A stretch of DNA of 64,000 nt from NCBI GenBank assembly GCA_942491735.1, contig CALOCN010000001.1, positions 1 through 64,000 on the forward strand, written 5' to 3'. The translations under genes and the position numbers were made by a program. This document shows, piece by piece, positions 53,571 to 63,000 of this stretch (its first letter is position 1; the number at the start of each line of letters is the position of its first letter). The stretch is from CALOCN01 sp942491735 (GTDB lineage: Bacteria > Eisenbacteria > RBG-16-71-46 > JABDJR01). The notes beneath the pieces were generated by a model that was given only the letters and a program-made list of their open reading frames with translations, had not been told where the DNA came from and made no database searches.

Positions 53571-54722
53571 TTGGCTTTGCTCGTGGCCCTGGCTGTCGGC
53601 TGGTTCGGTGGGCGCTATCTGCTCTCGGACGAAGGCCGATACCGGACGGCCCAGATCGTCTTTGGCGGGAGCCCGGAGCGCCTCAAACCGGTACTGGAAA
53701 ACGCCCTGGCCGACGCGGCCAGGACCCTCGGTCTGCCTGAGCCCTATCCCCAGCTCCTGTGTAGCCCCGACTCCCTGGGTCCCGGGTCCCGCTGCCGGTC
53801 GCTGATTCCCCTACGGCCGGGAATCACCCCGGTCCAGGCCAACGCGGCGTTCACCCGCAGCCTCACCGATCTGGGGGCGTCCTTTGTCTCCGGAGCCGAG
53901 GACGCCGGCGGGATCGTCACCCTGACCTACCGGGCCGGGGACCGGGTGTCGGTGGCCCTCGAGCTGTTGCCCGCGACCGGTACCGGTCTGGACACCGTGA
54001 TGACCCCGGCCCCGGACCTTCCCGAGGTCGAGGTGAAGGTGCGGTTGGCGCTCATCATCGACGACTACGGGGACAACGCGGAGGTCCAGCGCCAGTTTGC
54101 CGCCTTGCCGGGGCGTTTCACCGCGGCGGTGCGTCCCAACGTGGACGGGGCGCGGGAGTTGGCCGCCCAGGCTCGGCAGGCCGGCATGGAAGTCATCCTC
54201 AACCTCCCATTGGAGCCGCAGAACTATCCCACCACGTCGCCCGGACCCAACTCCATCCTGGTCGACCTTTCCGGCAAGGAAATCCGCAGCCGCGTCCGTG
54301 ACGCGCTGGAGGTGGTGGGCCCGGTGACCGGGGCCAAGACCTACATGGGCGAGCTTGCCGTCGAGGATCGCGATGTCATGCGGGCGGTGCTCGAGGAACT
54401 GGCCGAGAAGGGCGTTTACCTTGTCGACAACACCACCAGCACCTACTCCACCGTGGAGGACCTGGCCCGGGAGATCGGGGTGCAGGTCTTCCACGCCGGT
54501 TCGGCGGAGGAGGTGGATCGCCGCCACCGCGGGGTGGGGACCCTGGAAATCCGCTTTGCCGACCTGGTCAAGCGGGCCACCGCGAGGGGGTGGGGGATCG
54601 GCATCATCCACTCCCGCGAATCCATGATCCAGATCCTGAAAGAGGAAATGCCCCGTCTGTTGGAGCAGGGAATCGTGGTCCTGCCCCTCACCGAGGTCAT
54701 GAAAGCGCACGCCCTCGAGTAG
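53571..54722 (+). CDS. Divergent polysaccharide deacetylase family protein (DUF610/YibQ-like)
   Basis: From the TTG shown, the product is 383 residues with a membrane segment at its start (LLVALAVGWFGGRYLL) and the DUF610 domain: RLALIIDDYGDNAEVQRQFAALP, PNVDGARELAAQARQAGMEV, LNLPLEPQNYP, LVDNTTSTYST, GIIHSRES. The domain is related to NodB deacetylases. The start is unclear: the better-placed ribosome binding site (GGAGG at 53506) precedes ATC at 53517, which would add MARRRRRRRGRSGRTTL before the membrane segment. The family commonly sits with cell-envelope genes, but the substrate is unknown. Confidence 0.82.
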   Translation: MALLVALAVGWFGGRYLLSDEGRYRTAQIVFGGSPERLKPVLENALADAARTLGLPEPYPQLLCSPDSLGPGSRCRSLIPLRPGITPVQANAAFTRSLTDLGASFVSGAEDAGGIVTLTYRAGDRVSVALELLPATGTGLDTVMTPAPDLPEVEVKVRLALIIDDYGDNAEVQRQFAALPGRFTAAVRPNVDGARELAAQARQAGMEVILNLPLEPQNYPTTSPGPNSILVDLSGKEIRSRVRDALEVVGPVTGAKTYMGELAVEDRDVMRAVLEELAEKGVYLVDNTTSTYSTVEDLAREIGVQVFHAGSAEEVDRRHRGVGTLEIRFADLVKRATARGWGIGIIHSRESMIQILKEEMPRLLEQGIVVLPLTEVMKAHALE

Positions 54723-54851
54723 TCGGAGGCGGTCCGCGGCGCAAGGCCGGGCCCGGAGGCGTTTGTGGGGCCCCGGGAGCCCCGAGATTCTCATATCCGC
54801 ACAAGTTGTTGTGGGACAAGGGGCACCGCGCCCTTTCCCCCGGACGATTCG

Positions 54852-54880
54852 TTGACACGCCCCTCCCCTTGGCGTAAGAT
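54852..54880 (+). promoter_or_regulatory. Sigma-70 promoter of the secDF operon
   Basis: TTGACA (54852-54857), a 17-bp spacer and TAAGAT (54875-54880) form a near-consensus promoter about 50 bp before the secD start. Confidence 0.75.
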
Positions 54881-54928
54881 GCGCTGCCTTGTCGACCCAC
54901 CTAACGGCACTCCCACGGAGAATTCTCC

Positions 54929-56701
54929 ATGACGAATATGCGTTTGAAGTGGGCCATTCTGGTCGTCGTGCTTGTCATCGCGGCGTTCTATCTCTGGCCC
55001 ACAATCCGCCTTTATGCCTTTATCGATCCCGCGGAACAGGATTCCGCGGACCCCAGCATTGCCCAGGTTCGTGAGAAGGCCATCCGACTTGGTCTGGATC
55101 TCCGAGGTGGCTCGTACGTGGTGTACGAGGTCGACATTGATGCACTGAAGCCCGAAGAGCAGGAAGACGCCGTGGATCGGGCCATGGAAATCATCCGCAA
55201 CCGTGTGGACCAGTTCGGCGTGGCCGAGCCGGTGATCCAGAAGCAGGGGGACCGGCGCATCGTCGTCCAGCTCCCCGGTCTCCAGGATCCCCAACGGGTG
55301 CGCGAGTTGATCGGCAAGACGGCGCGTCTCGAGTTCCGTCTGGTCAAGAGCCAGCAGGAGTTCCTCCAGGCCATGTCCATTGTCGATGCCGCGGTGGAGC
55401 GTCTCCAACGCGCCGGCGAGGACTTCGGCTCGGGCGAAACCATCGATCCCGGGACGGCCGAGACCGATGCCCTGCTCATGGACCAGGCGCAGTCCCTGCT
55501 CGCCCAGGCCGACAGCGTGGCCGGGGCCGCCGCCGATACGGTGGCGGGTGTGGCGGACAGCCTGCTTGCCCAGGCGGACAGCGCGCTGGCGCCGCCGCCT
55601 CCCGCGACGCCCCAGCCCACCACGCAGAGCTTCTCCTCGCTCTTCGTCCAGGTGCCCGGTTCGGAGGGGGGCTACGCCTACTGTCCGGCCGAGAACCTCG
55701 ACGAGGCCATCGCCATGTGGCAGAAGGTCGCCGCGGACGCGGACAAGAACCCCAAGGTCCTGGCCGGGAACACCATCCTGGCCTGGGGCGATACGGAGTT
55801 CGGCGCCGCTACCGGAAACCCGGGCCGCTACATCTATGCCCTGACCGGACGGCCGGATCTCACCGGCGACCGGGTCGAGGACGCGACGGTGGCCTTTGGT
55901 CTGGACTCGACCAACCCCAGCATCGCCGGGGTCAGCATGAACTTCGACAAGCGGGGGGCGGGCGCGTTCACCAACCTCACCGGCAACAACGTGGGCCGGC
56001 AGTTGGCCATCGTGCTCGACAACCAGGTGAAGTCGGCGCCGGTCATCCGCGACAAGATTCGCGGCGGGCGCGCCTCCATCACCGGGCTCTCCGGCGACAA
56101 CGAGGCCAAGGACCTGTCCATCGTGCTGCGTGCCGGTGCGCTTCCCACGGATCTCGAAGCGGCGGAGGAACGGACGGTGGGCCCCAGCCTGGGACGGGAC
56201 AGCATCGAACAGGGCGTGCGGGCGGCGGTCGTGGGGGCGAGCCTGGTGCTCCTCCTCATGGTCATCTACTACCGCGCCTCCGGGATCCTCGCGGTCATCG
56301 CGCTGCTCCTGAACCTGTTCTTCCTCTTCGCCGCCCTGGGCATGTTGCGGGGGACGCTGACCCTGCCCGGTATTGCCGGGATCGTGCTCACCATCGGGAT
56401 CGCGGTGGACGCCAACGTCCTCATCTTCGAGCGGATCCGGGAAGAGCTGCGCAATGGCAAGACCGTTCGGGGCGCGATCGACGCCGGGTACGGGCGAGCC
56501 CTGGTCACCATTCTGGATGCCAACCTGACCACGCTCATCGCGTCGGCGGTTCTCTTCCAGTTCGGTACCGGACCCATCAAGGGGTTCGCCACCACGCTCA
56601 TGATCGGCGTCACCGCCAACCTGTTCACGGCGGTGTTCGTCACGCGCCTGATCTACGACTCCTTCCTGCACGGACGCCAGGTGCAGAAGTTGAGCATTTA
56701 G
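54929..56701 (+). CDS. secD: Protein-export membrane protein SecD
   Basis: The 590-residue protein has an N-terminal membrane segment, the conserved RLGLDLRGGSYVVYEV (DLRGG), a periplasmic domain and five C-terminal membrane segments (ALGMLRGTLTLPGIAGIVLTIGIAVDANVLIFERIREEL is the SecD hallmark). With SecF it uses the proton gradient to complete protein export. An unusual linker at about residues 144-235 is rich in A, Q and D and repeats LLAQADS twice (DQAQSLLAQADSVAGAA, then DSLLAQADSALAPPPP). secF starts 9 bp downstream. Confidence 0.96.
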   Translation: MTNMRLKWAILVVVLVIAAFYLWPTIRLYAFIDPAEQDSADPSIAQVREKAIRLGLDLRGGSYVVYEVDIDALKPEEQEDAVDRAMEIIRNRVDQFGVAEPVIQKQGDRRIVVQLPGLQDPQRVRELIGKTARLEFRLVKSQQEFLQAMSIVDAAVERLQRAGEDFGSGETIDPGTAETDALLMDQAQSLLAQADSVAGAAADTVAGVADSLLAQADSALAPPPPATPQPTTQSFSSLFVQVPGSEGGYAYCPAENLDEAIAMWQKVAADADKNPKVLAGNTILAWGDTEFGAATGNPGRYIYALTGRPDLTGDRVEDATVAFGLDSTNPSIAGVSMNFDKRGAGAFTNLTGNNVGRQLAIVLDNQVKSAPVIRDKIRGGRASITGLSGDNEAKDLSIVLRAGALPTDLEAAEERTVGPSLGRDSIEQGVRAAVVGASLVLLLMVIYYRASGILAVIALLLNLFFLFAALGMLRGTLTLPGIAGIVLTIGIAVDANVLIFERIREELRNGKTVRGAIDAGYGRALVTILDANLTTLIASAVLFQFGTGPIKGFATTLMIGVTANLFTAVFVTRLIYDSFLHGRQVQKLSI

Positions 56702-56710
56702 GGGATAGGC

Positions 56711-57718
56711 ATGTTTCAGATTCTAGTCGGCACAAAATACAAGTTCATGGAGAAGCGGAAGGTCACGTACGTGATCTCCCTGCTTCTGGTCCTGGGCAGC
56801 ATCGGGATCCTGGTGGCCCAGGGGGGGCCCAAGGAGTCCATCGACTTCACCGGCGGCTCCATGCTCAACGTGGAGTTCACCGAGCCGGTGGATGTCTCGG
56901 TGATCCGCAAGGCGGCCGAGGACGCGGGGCTCGGGGGGGCGCAGGTCCAGATGGCGGAAGAGGGGCGCGAGGCGCTCATCAACTTCCGCATGGAGCAGGG
57001 GGAGGGGGATGGGGAGAAGAAGGACTTCGCCAATCCCTATGACCTGTTCAAGGCCCAGATCGAGCCGGTGATCGGCGAGGGCATTCTGGGCTTCCGGGCC
57101 CAGGATACGGTGAGCCCCAAGATCGGGAAGGAACTCGAGAAGAAGGCCGCCATGGCCATCCTCTGGAGTCTCGTGCTGATCCTCGGCTACATCGCATGGC
57201 GGTTCACCCGGGTCAGCTTCGGGATCGGAGCGGTGATCGCCCTGTTCCACGACATCCTCATCACCCTGGGGATCCTCTCCGTGATGGGAGTGGAAGTCAG
57301 CCTCACCATCGTGGCGGCCTTCCTGACCATCGGTGGTTACTCCATCAACGACACCATCGTCGTGTTCGACCGCATCCGCGAGAACATGGGGCTGGCCCGT
57401 CGCATGAGTTTCCAGGAGATCGTGAACAAGAGCCTCAACCAGACCCTGTCCCGCACGATCCTCACCACCTTGACCACCATGCTGGCCGTGCTCTCGCTGC
57501 TGATCCTGGGGGGTCCGGTCATCCACGACTTCGCCCTGGCCATGATCATCGGTGTGCTCATCGGTACCTACTCCTCGATCTACGTGGCCAGTGCCCTGGC
57601 CCTGGACATCAGCGAGTGGTGGATCGCCCGCCGGGCTGCCCGCAACCCGGGAAAGGCCTCCAAGGCCGGCGCCAAGACGCCCAAGGCGTCCAAGACGAAA
57701 GCGGCCGCCGCGCAGTAG
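56711..57718 (+). CDS. secF: Protein-export membrane protein SecF
   Basis: The 335-residue protein shows the SecF pattern: a first membrane segment, DFTGGSMLNVEF, a short periplasmic domain, and five membrane segments including GVEVSLTIVAAFLTIGGYSINDTIVVFDRIRENM. It acts with SecD. The C-terminus is a lysine- and alanine-rich tail (KASKAGAKTPKASKTKAAAAQ), longer than usual and probably cytoplasmic. It is cotranscribed with secD; the next lipoprotein gene follows 10 bp later. Confidence 0.96.
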   Translation: MFQILVGTKYKFMEKRKVTYVISLLLVLGSIGILVAQGGPKESIDFTGGSMLNVEFTEPVDVSVIRKAAEDAGLGGAQVQMAEEGREALINFRMEQGEGDGEKKDFANPYDLFKAQIEPVIGEGILGFRAQDTVSPKIGKELEKKAAMAILWSLVLILGYIAWRFTRVSFGIGAVIALFHDILITLGILSVMGVEVSLTIVAAFLTIGGYSINDTIVVFDRIRENMGLARRMSFQEIVNKSLNQTLSRTILTTLTTMLAVLSLLILGGPVIHDFALAMIIGVLIGTYSSIYVASALALDISEWWIARRAARNPGKASKAGAKTPKASKTKAAAAQ

Positions 57719-57728
57719 ACTTTGGCGT

Positions 57729-59063
57729 ATGACGACTCGAACGACCCCCGCGCTGCTATTCGCGGGGGCCGTTCTGTGTTTGCTGGGGACTCTCACCGGG
57801 TGCGCCTCGGTGGAGTCCCGCTATGCCCAGGCGCTGGAGTACGAGGCCGAGGGACGCCACGCCGAGGCGGCGTGGAACTACATCCGGATCCTGCGCAAGG
57901 ACCGATCCCAGAAAGAGGCCCGTACCAGGCTACGTTCCGTGGGGGCCTCGGCCATTGATCAACAACTGGGCGCGGCGACGCACGCCCAGGCGGTGGGGCG
58001 GTACGGGGACGCGGTCAACGAGCTGGTCGCCCTGGGGGAACTCGCTTCCGCCGCGGGTGAGGTGGGGGTGCACCTCTCCCTGCCGTCGGACTATCGCGAG
58101 ACCCTGGCCGCCATGCAGGACGCGGCGGCCGAAGCCCTGATGCGGCTGGGCGCCGAGGCCGAGGCGGATGGGCGGTGGATCGAGGCGATCGATGCCTACG
58201 AGACCGCCCTCCTGCGCTATCCGGGCCCGGACTCCCGCCAGCGGGAGTTGGTGGAGTCCCAGGTGCGGGTGCATCTGGCCTGGGCGCGCCAGGAGCTCAA
58301 CGCCGGGCATGGGCGGTCGGCCTTTGCCCGGGCGGGGACGGCCCTGGGCCTGCTGGATCCCCGGGACCCCCTGGCCCGGGAGGCCCGGGGCATCCAGGCC
58401 GCGGCGGTGGAGCTCTCCACCCGCCACGTGGCGCTCTTCCCCATGATCCCCACCGAGAACGCCCTGCCCCACATCTCCAAGGCGGTCCTCGACGAGCTGG
58501 ACGACGAGTACCTCTTTGAGCACTGGTCGACCCCCCCGGACATGGTGGTGCTGGTCGATCCGCTGGTCGTGCGGCGGGAGCTTCGCCGCGAAGCCTGGGA
58601 CGGCGGTCCGGTCACCGATCACTACGCCGCCCGCCTGGGTCGGGATCTGGGGGGGGACATCGCGGTGGTGAACCAGGTGCTCCACTTCGATGTGAAGGAA
58701 CGGGTCATCACCAGTTCCCAGGAGCGGGCCCGGACCCACGGTCCGGATCGGGAGGAGCGGACCTACACCAAGGAGTGGGTCGAGCTGTCCTTCTACGTGG
58801 AGATCGAGTTCGAGCTGCTGGATACCGGGAACGCCTTTACCCTGGGTCGGGGCCGGGTCTCCAGCAAGGTGGAGGAGAAGTTCTACCGGGGGATCTACGA
58901 CGGGGACCCCGCGGAACTGGATCTCTTCCTGTCCGAACAGGCGCTCTTCGACGACGAACTCCAGGCCGAGGCGGAGTGGGAGATGATCCGGAAGCTGGCC
59001 GAGGAAGCCACCGCCCGTCTGGCCGACCGCACCTTCCGGGAAATCGTGGCCCGGATCCCCTGA
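57729..59063 (+). CDS. TPR-like lipoprotein
   Basis: The 444-residue product starts MTTRTTPALLFAGAVLCLLG with lipobox LTGC. A TPR-like helical region follows (SRYAQALEYEAEGRHAEAAW; GAEAEADGRWIEAIDAYETALLRYP) for about 230 residues. A C-terminal beta-rich domain (HVALFPMIPTENALPHIS, LGRDLGGDIAVVNQVLHFDV, EWVELSFYVEIEFELLD) resembles outer-membrane assembly or CsgG-like folds. The ATG at 57729 is 10 bp after secF. A role in envelope assembly is plausible from context only. Confidence 0.7.
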   Translation: MTTRTTPALLFAGAVLCLLGTLTGCASVESRYAQALEYEAEGRHAEAAWNYIRILRKDRSQKEARTRLRSVGASAIDQQLGAATHAQAVGRYGDAVNELVALGELASAAGEVGVHLSLPSDYRETLAAMQDAAAEALMRLGAEAEADGRWIEAIDAYETALLRYPGPDSRQRELVESQVRVHLAWARQELNAGHGRSAFARAGTALGLLDPRDPLAREARGIQAAAVELSTRHVALFPMIPTENALPHISKAVLDELDDEYLFEHWSTPPDMVVLVDPLVVRRELRREAWDGGPVTDHYAARLGRDLGGDIAVVNQVLHFDVKERVITSSQERARTHGPDREERTYTKEWVELSFYVEIEFELLDTGNAFTLGRGRVSSKVEEKFYRGIYDGDPAELDLFLSEQALFDDELQAEAEWEMIRKLAEEATARLADRTFREIVARIP

Positions 59064-59298
59064 TCCCGGAATTCTCACCCCGCCGATACCCTTTTTGGAC
59101 TCAACCGCCCCCGGGACCCGTATACCCTCCAAGCGGACGCGCCGCTCTGTCGCGGGCGGGTGAAATGCCCTATACTGCAAGGTGTTCCGGGTGAAGGGGC
59201 CGTTGGTCAATGGCCGGTCCCAGCCTCCCGGTGGTGGTCACCCCTTCGAGACCGCCGGGCCGCGTCCCCCTCGGCCAACCCGTTCCAGAGGATTATGC

Positions 59299-60003
59299 AT
59301 GTTCACTCTGAACATCGGAGGGCTCACGCTGCGCTACAAGATTGTTGCACTTGCACTTACGGCGTGCCTCCTGCTGGCGGGAACCCTTCGGGATGCCGCG
59401 GCGGTCGACGGGGTGCGCCTCGGTCGGCTCAAGTACGGCGGTGGCGGGGACTGGTACTCCAACCCCACGTCCCTCCCCAACCTGGCCGAGGCCCTGAGCG
59501 CCCGTACCTCGGTGCTGGTCAACGAGATCCAGGAAGCCCGGGTCGAGCTCCTGGACGAAGACCTTTTTGCCCACCCCCTGCTCTACATGAACGGCCATGG
59601 CGAGGTGCGATTCAGCCAGGCCGAGCGGGAACGGCTTCTGGAGTATCTGGAGCGCGGAGGATTCCTCTGGGCGGACGATAACTACGGGATGGATCGATCG
59701 TTCCGGCGGGAGATCCTGCGGGTGTTCAGCGGCGCGGAGCTCGTTGAGCTCCCCTTCGATCATGGGGTGTTCCGGTCCTTCTACACGCTCCCGACCGGGG
59801 CGCCGAAGGTCCACGAACACGACGGCAAGCCTCCCCAGGCCCTCGGCATCTTTCACCAGGGGCGGCTTGTGGTGCTTTACACGTACGAGGCCGACATCGG
59901 TGACGGTCTCGAGGATCTGGAAGTGCACAAGGACTCCCCGGACGTCCGGGAGGCGGCGATGCAGTTCGCCGTGAACGTTGTGGTCTACGCCATGACGCAC
60001 TAG
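59299..60003 (+). CDS. DUF4159-family secreted protein
   Basis: The 234-residue protein has a signal peptide (VALALTACLLLAGTLRDAAA) and the DUF4159 domain: RLKYGGGGDWYSNPTSLPNLAEAL, LFAHPLLYMNGHGEVRFSQAE, LRRGGFLWADDNYG-like LERGGFLWADDNYGMDRSFR, and a late LVVLYTYEADIGDGLEDL. The fold is class I glutamine-amidotransferase-like, but no catalytic Cys is visible. Genes for this domain usually lie with DUF4175, MoxR and BatA/VWA genes; the DUF4175 gene follows 12 bp downstream, in line with that. The function is unknown. Confidence 0.85.
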   Translation: MFTLNIGGLTLRYKIVALALTACLLLAGTLRDAAAVDGVRLGRLKYGGGGDWYSNPTSLPNLAEALSARTSVLVNEIQEARVELLDEDLFAHPLLYMNGHGEVRFSQAERERLLEYLERGGFLWADDNYGMDRSFRREILRVFSGAELVELPFDHGVFRSFYTLPTGAPKVHEHDGKPPQALGIFHQGRLVVLYTYEADIGDGLEDLEVHKDSPDVREAAMQFAVNVVVYAMTH

Positions 60004-60015
60004 GAAGAGGGCCCG

Positions 60016-63000
60016 ATGAGCAAGAAACGCTATAGCCGCATTGTCGAGGAACTGGACAAGGGACGCCGCGCGTTTGCCCGCGCCCGCCTCACCGCGGGCG
60101 TGCTGCGGTTCCTGGGGATCGCCCTGGCCACAGTGGCCGGCCTGGTCCTCTGGGCCGTCCTGCAGCGGATGCTCCACATCTACAGCGTCCCGGTGGCCAC
60201 CGCCGCCTCGGTGATCGGGGCCGGGCTGCTCATCTTTGCCCTGGTGCGCTGGCTGGTCATCCCCCTGGTTCGCCTTCCGGACCGGGAAGCCTTTGTCCGC
60301 ATGCTCGAGCGGCGGTTCCCGGCCGAGAAGAACCTCATCGTCAACGCGTTCCAGCTTGGCGACATGGAGCGTTCCACCCAGGCCGGCCAGGCTCCGGATC
60401 TGGTCGAGGCCCTGGTCGATCAGGCCTCGGACCGCGTGTCCCACTTGGATTTCAAGACCTGGCGCGACCCCGCCCCGGACCGTCCCTATCTCTGGGCCGG
60501 CGCCGCGGCCCTCGTGGCCATGGCCGCCCTGGCCATCATCTCCCCCTCGCTCCTGACCGGTGCGTTCGGGCAGGTGCTGCGTCCCTCGCTGGCCCAGCCG
60601 CCGGTGGTCACCCTGGCCGTGGTGCCGGGTGATATCGAGGTGAACCGAGGCTCGGACGTGGCGGTGAAGGTGCTGGTCGACGGCACCGGGGAGATCCCCA
60701 CCCTGCACTTCCGCGAGCGCCAGGGCGGGGAGTGGCGTCTGCGCGACTTCCATCCCCAGCGGGGGAACTCGGTGACCCGCACTTCGGGTGAGTGGGAAAC
60801 GGTCCTTCCGGCCGTCGATCGCAACCTGGAGTACCGGGTCAGCGCTCCCCGCGCCGAGAGCGCCACCTACGCCATCCGGGTCATGGAGCCGCCCCGTCTG
60901 CTTGGGTTCCGCACCCACTTCCGCTACCCGGACTACACCGGGTTGGCCGGGGAGACGGTGAGCACCGGAACCGGCGACATTGCGGCCCTCAAGGGAACGG
61001 ACGTCGACCTTCGGGTGCTGACCAACCGCGAGATGAGTTCGGCCTATCTCCTGTGGAAGCAGGATGGCACCGCCGAGCCGGTGCGTCGGGAGCTGTCCCG
61101 GGTGGACGAGACCACCTGGCGGGCGGATTTCACCCTCATGGAGCCGGCCAGCTACTCGGTGATCATCCAGGACGAGACCGGTGCGGATCGCCTGCGAACC
61201 CCGCGTTACCGGGTGAACCCCACCGAGGACCGGCCCCCGTTCCTCACCCTCCACTATCCGCAGGAGGATCACGACCTTTACGACGACCTCATGGAACGGG
61301 TGGTGGCCGATGCCGCCGACGACTTCGGTTTCAGCTCGGTCCAGCTGGTCTATCGCGTGGACGACGGCGAGGAGCAGTACCAGGCCTACAACCCCTATAC
61401 CGTGGGGCAGAAGGAGTTCCGTCTCGACACCCTGTGGGACATGAGCGGTCTGGACATGCTTCCCGGCTCGGAGGTGAGCTACTACCTGGAAGTCCACGAC
61501 AACGACACGATCTCCGGTCCCAAGGCGGTGCGGTCTCCGGTGCGCCGGGTCCGGTTCCCTTCGGTGGCGGAGATGTTCGAGGAAGTGACGCAGGATCACA
61601 CGCGGGAAATCGACAACCTGGGTGACATGCAGAAGGAGCAGGAGTCGTTGCGGGAGCGTCTGGAGGACCTCACCGACGAGCTCAAGCAGGGCAAGGAACT
61701 GAACTGGGAGCTGCAGCAGGACATGCAGAACGCGCTCCAGCGCCAGGAAGCCCTCGAGCAGCAGGTCAACGACGTCACCGGCCGTCTGCAGGAGACCATG
61801 GACAAGGCGTCGAGCCGCGCCAACATGAACCAGGATCTCGTGGGCAAGATGTCCGAGATCAACGACCTGCTCACCAACCTTTCCAACGACGAGCTGCGTC
61901 GCTCGTTCCAGGAGCTGTCCAAGGCCCTGGATCGCATGGACAAGGACGCGGTGCGCCGTGCCCTCGAGGAAATGCAGATGACCCAGGAGCAGATGCTCCG
62001 GGGCCTCGATCGCACCATCGACCTGCTCAAGCAGATTCGCCGCGAGGAACAGGTGGCGGACGTGGTGCGGCGGACCGACGAGATTGCCCAGTTGCAGAAC
62101 AAGATCGCCGAGGAGTTGAAGGAACTCACCGAGAACGCGGAGAACCCGGAAGACGCGGCGAACCCGGAAGACGGCGAGCCCCCACCGACGGTGAGCCCCA
62201 GGACGGGGACAACCCGGAGTCCCAGGACGGCGAGCCCAAGGATGGCGAGAGCGCCGAGTCCCAGGACGGTGAGCCCGGAATCCCAGGATGGCGAGAATGC
62301 CGAGTCCCAGGACGGCGAGCCCCAGGATGGCGAGAATGCCGAGTCCCAGGACGGCGAGCAGAACGCAGCCGACGGCGAACCGTCCGACGAGTTGCCCCAG
62401 GAACTCCAGGATCAGCTGGAGCAGGTGGCCAAGGAACTCGCCGAGGAAGTCGCCAAGCAGCAGGCCAAGCAGGACGCGGCCAAGCAGGATGCGGCGCAGC
62501 AGGACCCGGCCAACCAGGGTGAGCCGCAGGATCCCAAGGACGGAGAGTCCAAACAGGGTGAGCAGAGCCAGCAGGGCGAGCAGCAGCAAGGCGATCAGCA
62601 GGAGGGCGACCAGAGCCAGCAGAGCCAGAGCGAGCAGGAGCAGGCCCAGGAAGGCAGTGAGCAGCAGTCCGGCCAGCAGCAGCCGCAGGGCGAGCAGGGA
62701 GAGCAGCAGGACCAGCAGTCCGGCAAGCAGCAGAAGAAAGAGACCAATGAGGAGCGCATGGAGCGTCTGGCCAAGGAGCAGGAGCAGGCCGAGGCGCTGC
62801 TCGAGGAGCTCAAGCGCCAACTCGAGATGCTGCGCAAGCTCAACCAGGATCAGCCGGACCTCGCCGAGCAGATGGACGAGATGAAGAAGAGCGAGCTGGC
62901 CCAGCAGCTCCAGCAGAGCATGCAGCAGGCCCAGCAGAGCATGCAGGGGGGCGAACCCCAGGAATCGGCGGACTTTGCCTTCCGCGCCCGGGACGAGGCC

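Noticed and set aside
62281..62359. CRISPR-like array
   Set aside because: Units are coding, contiguous and in frame, with no spacers between them.
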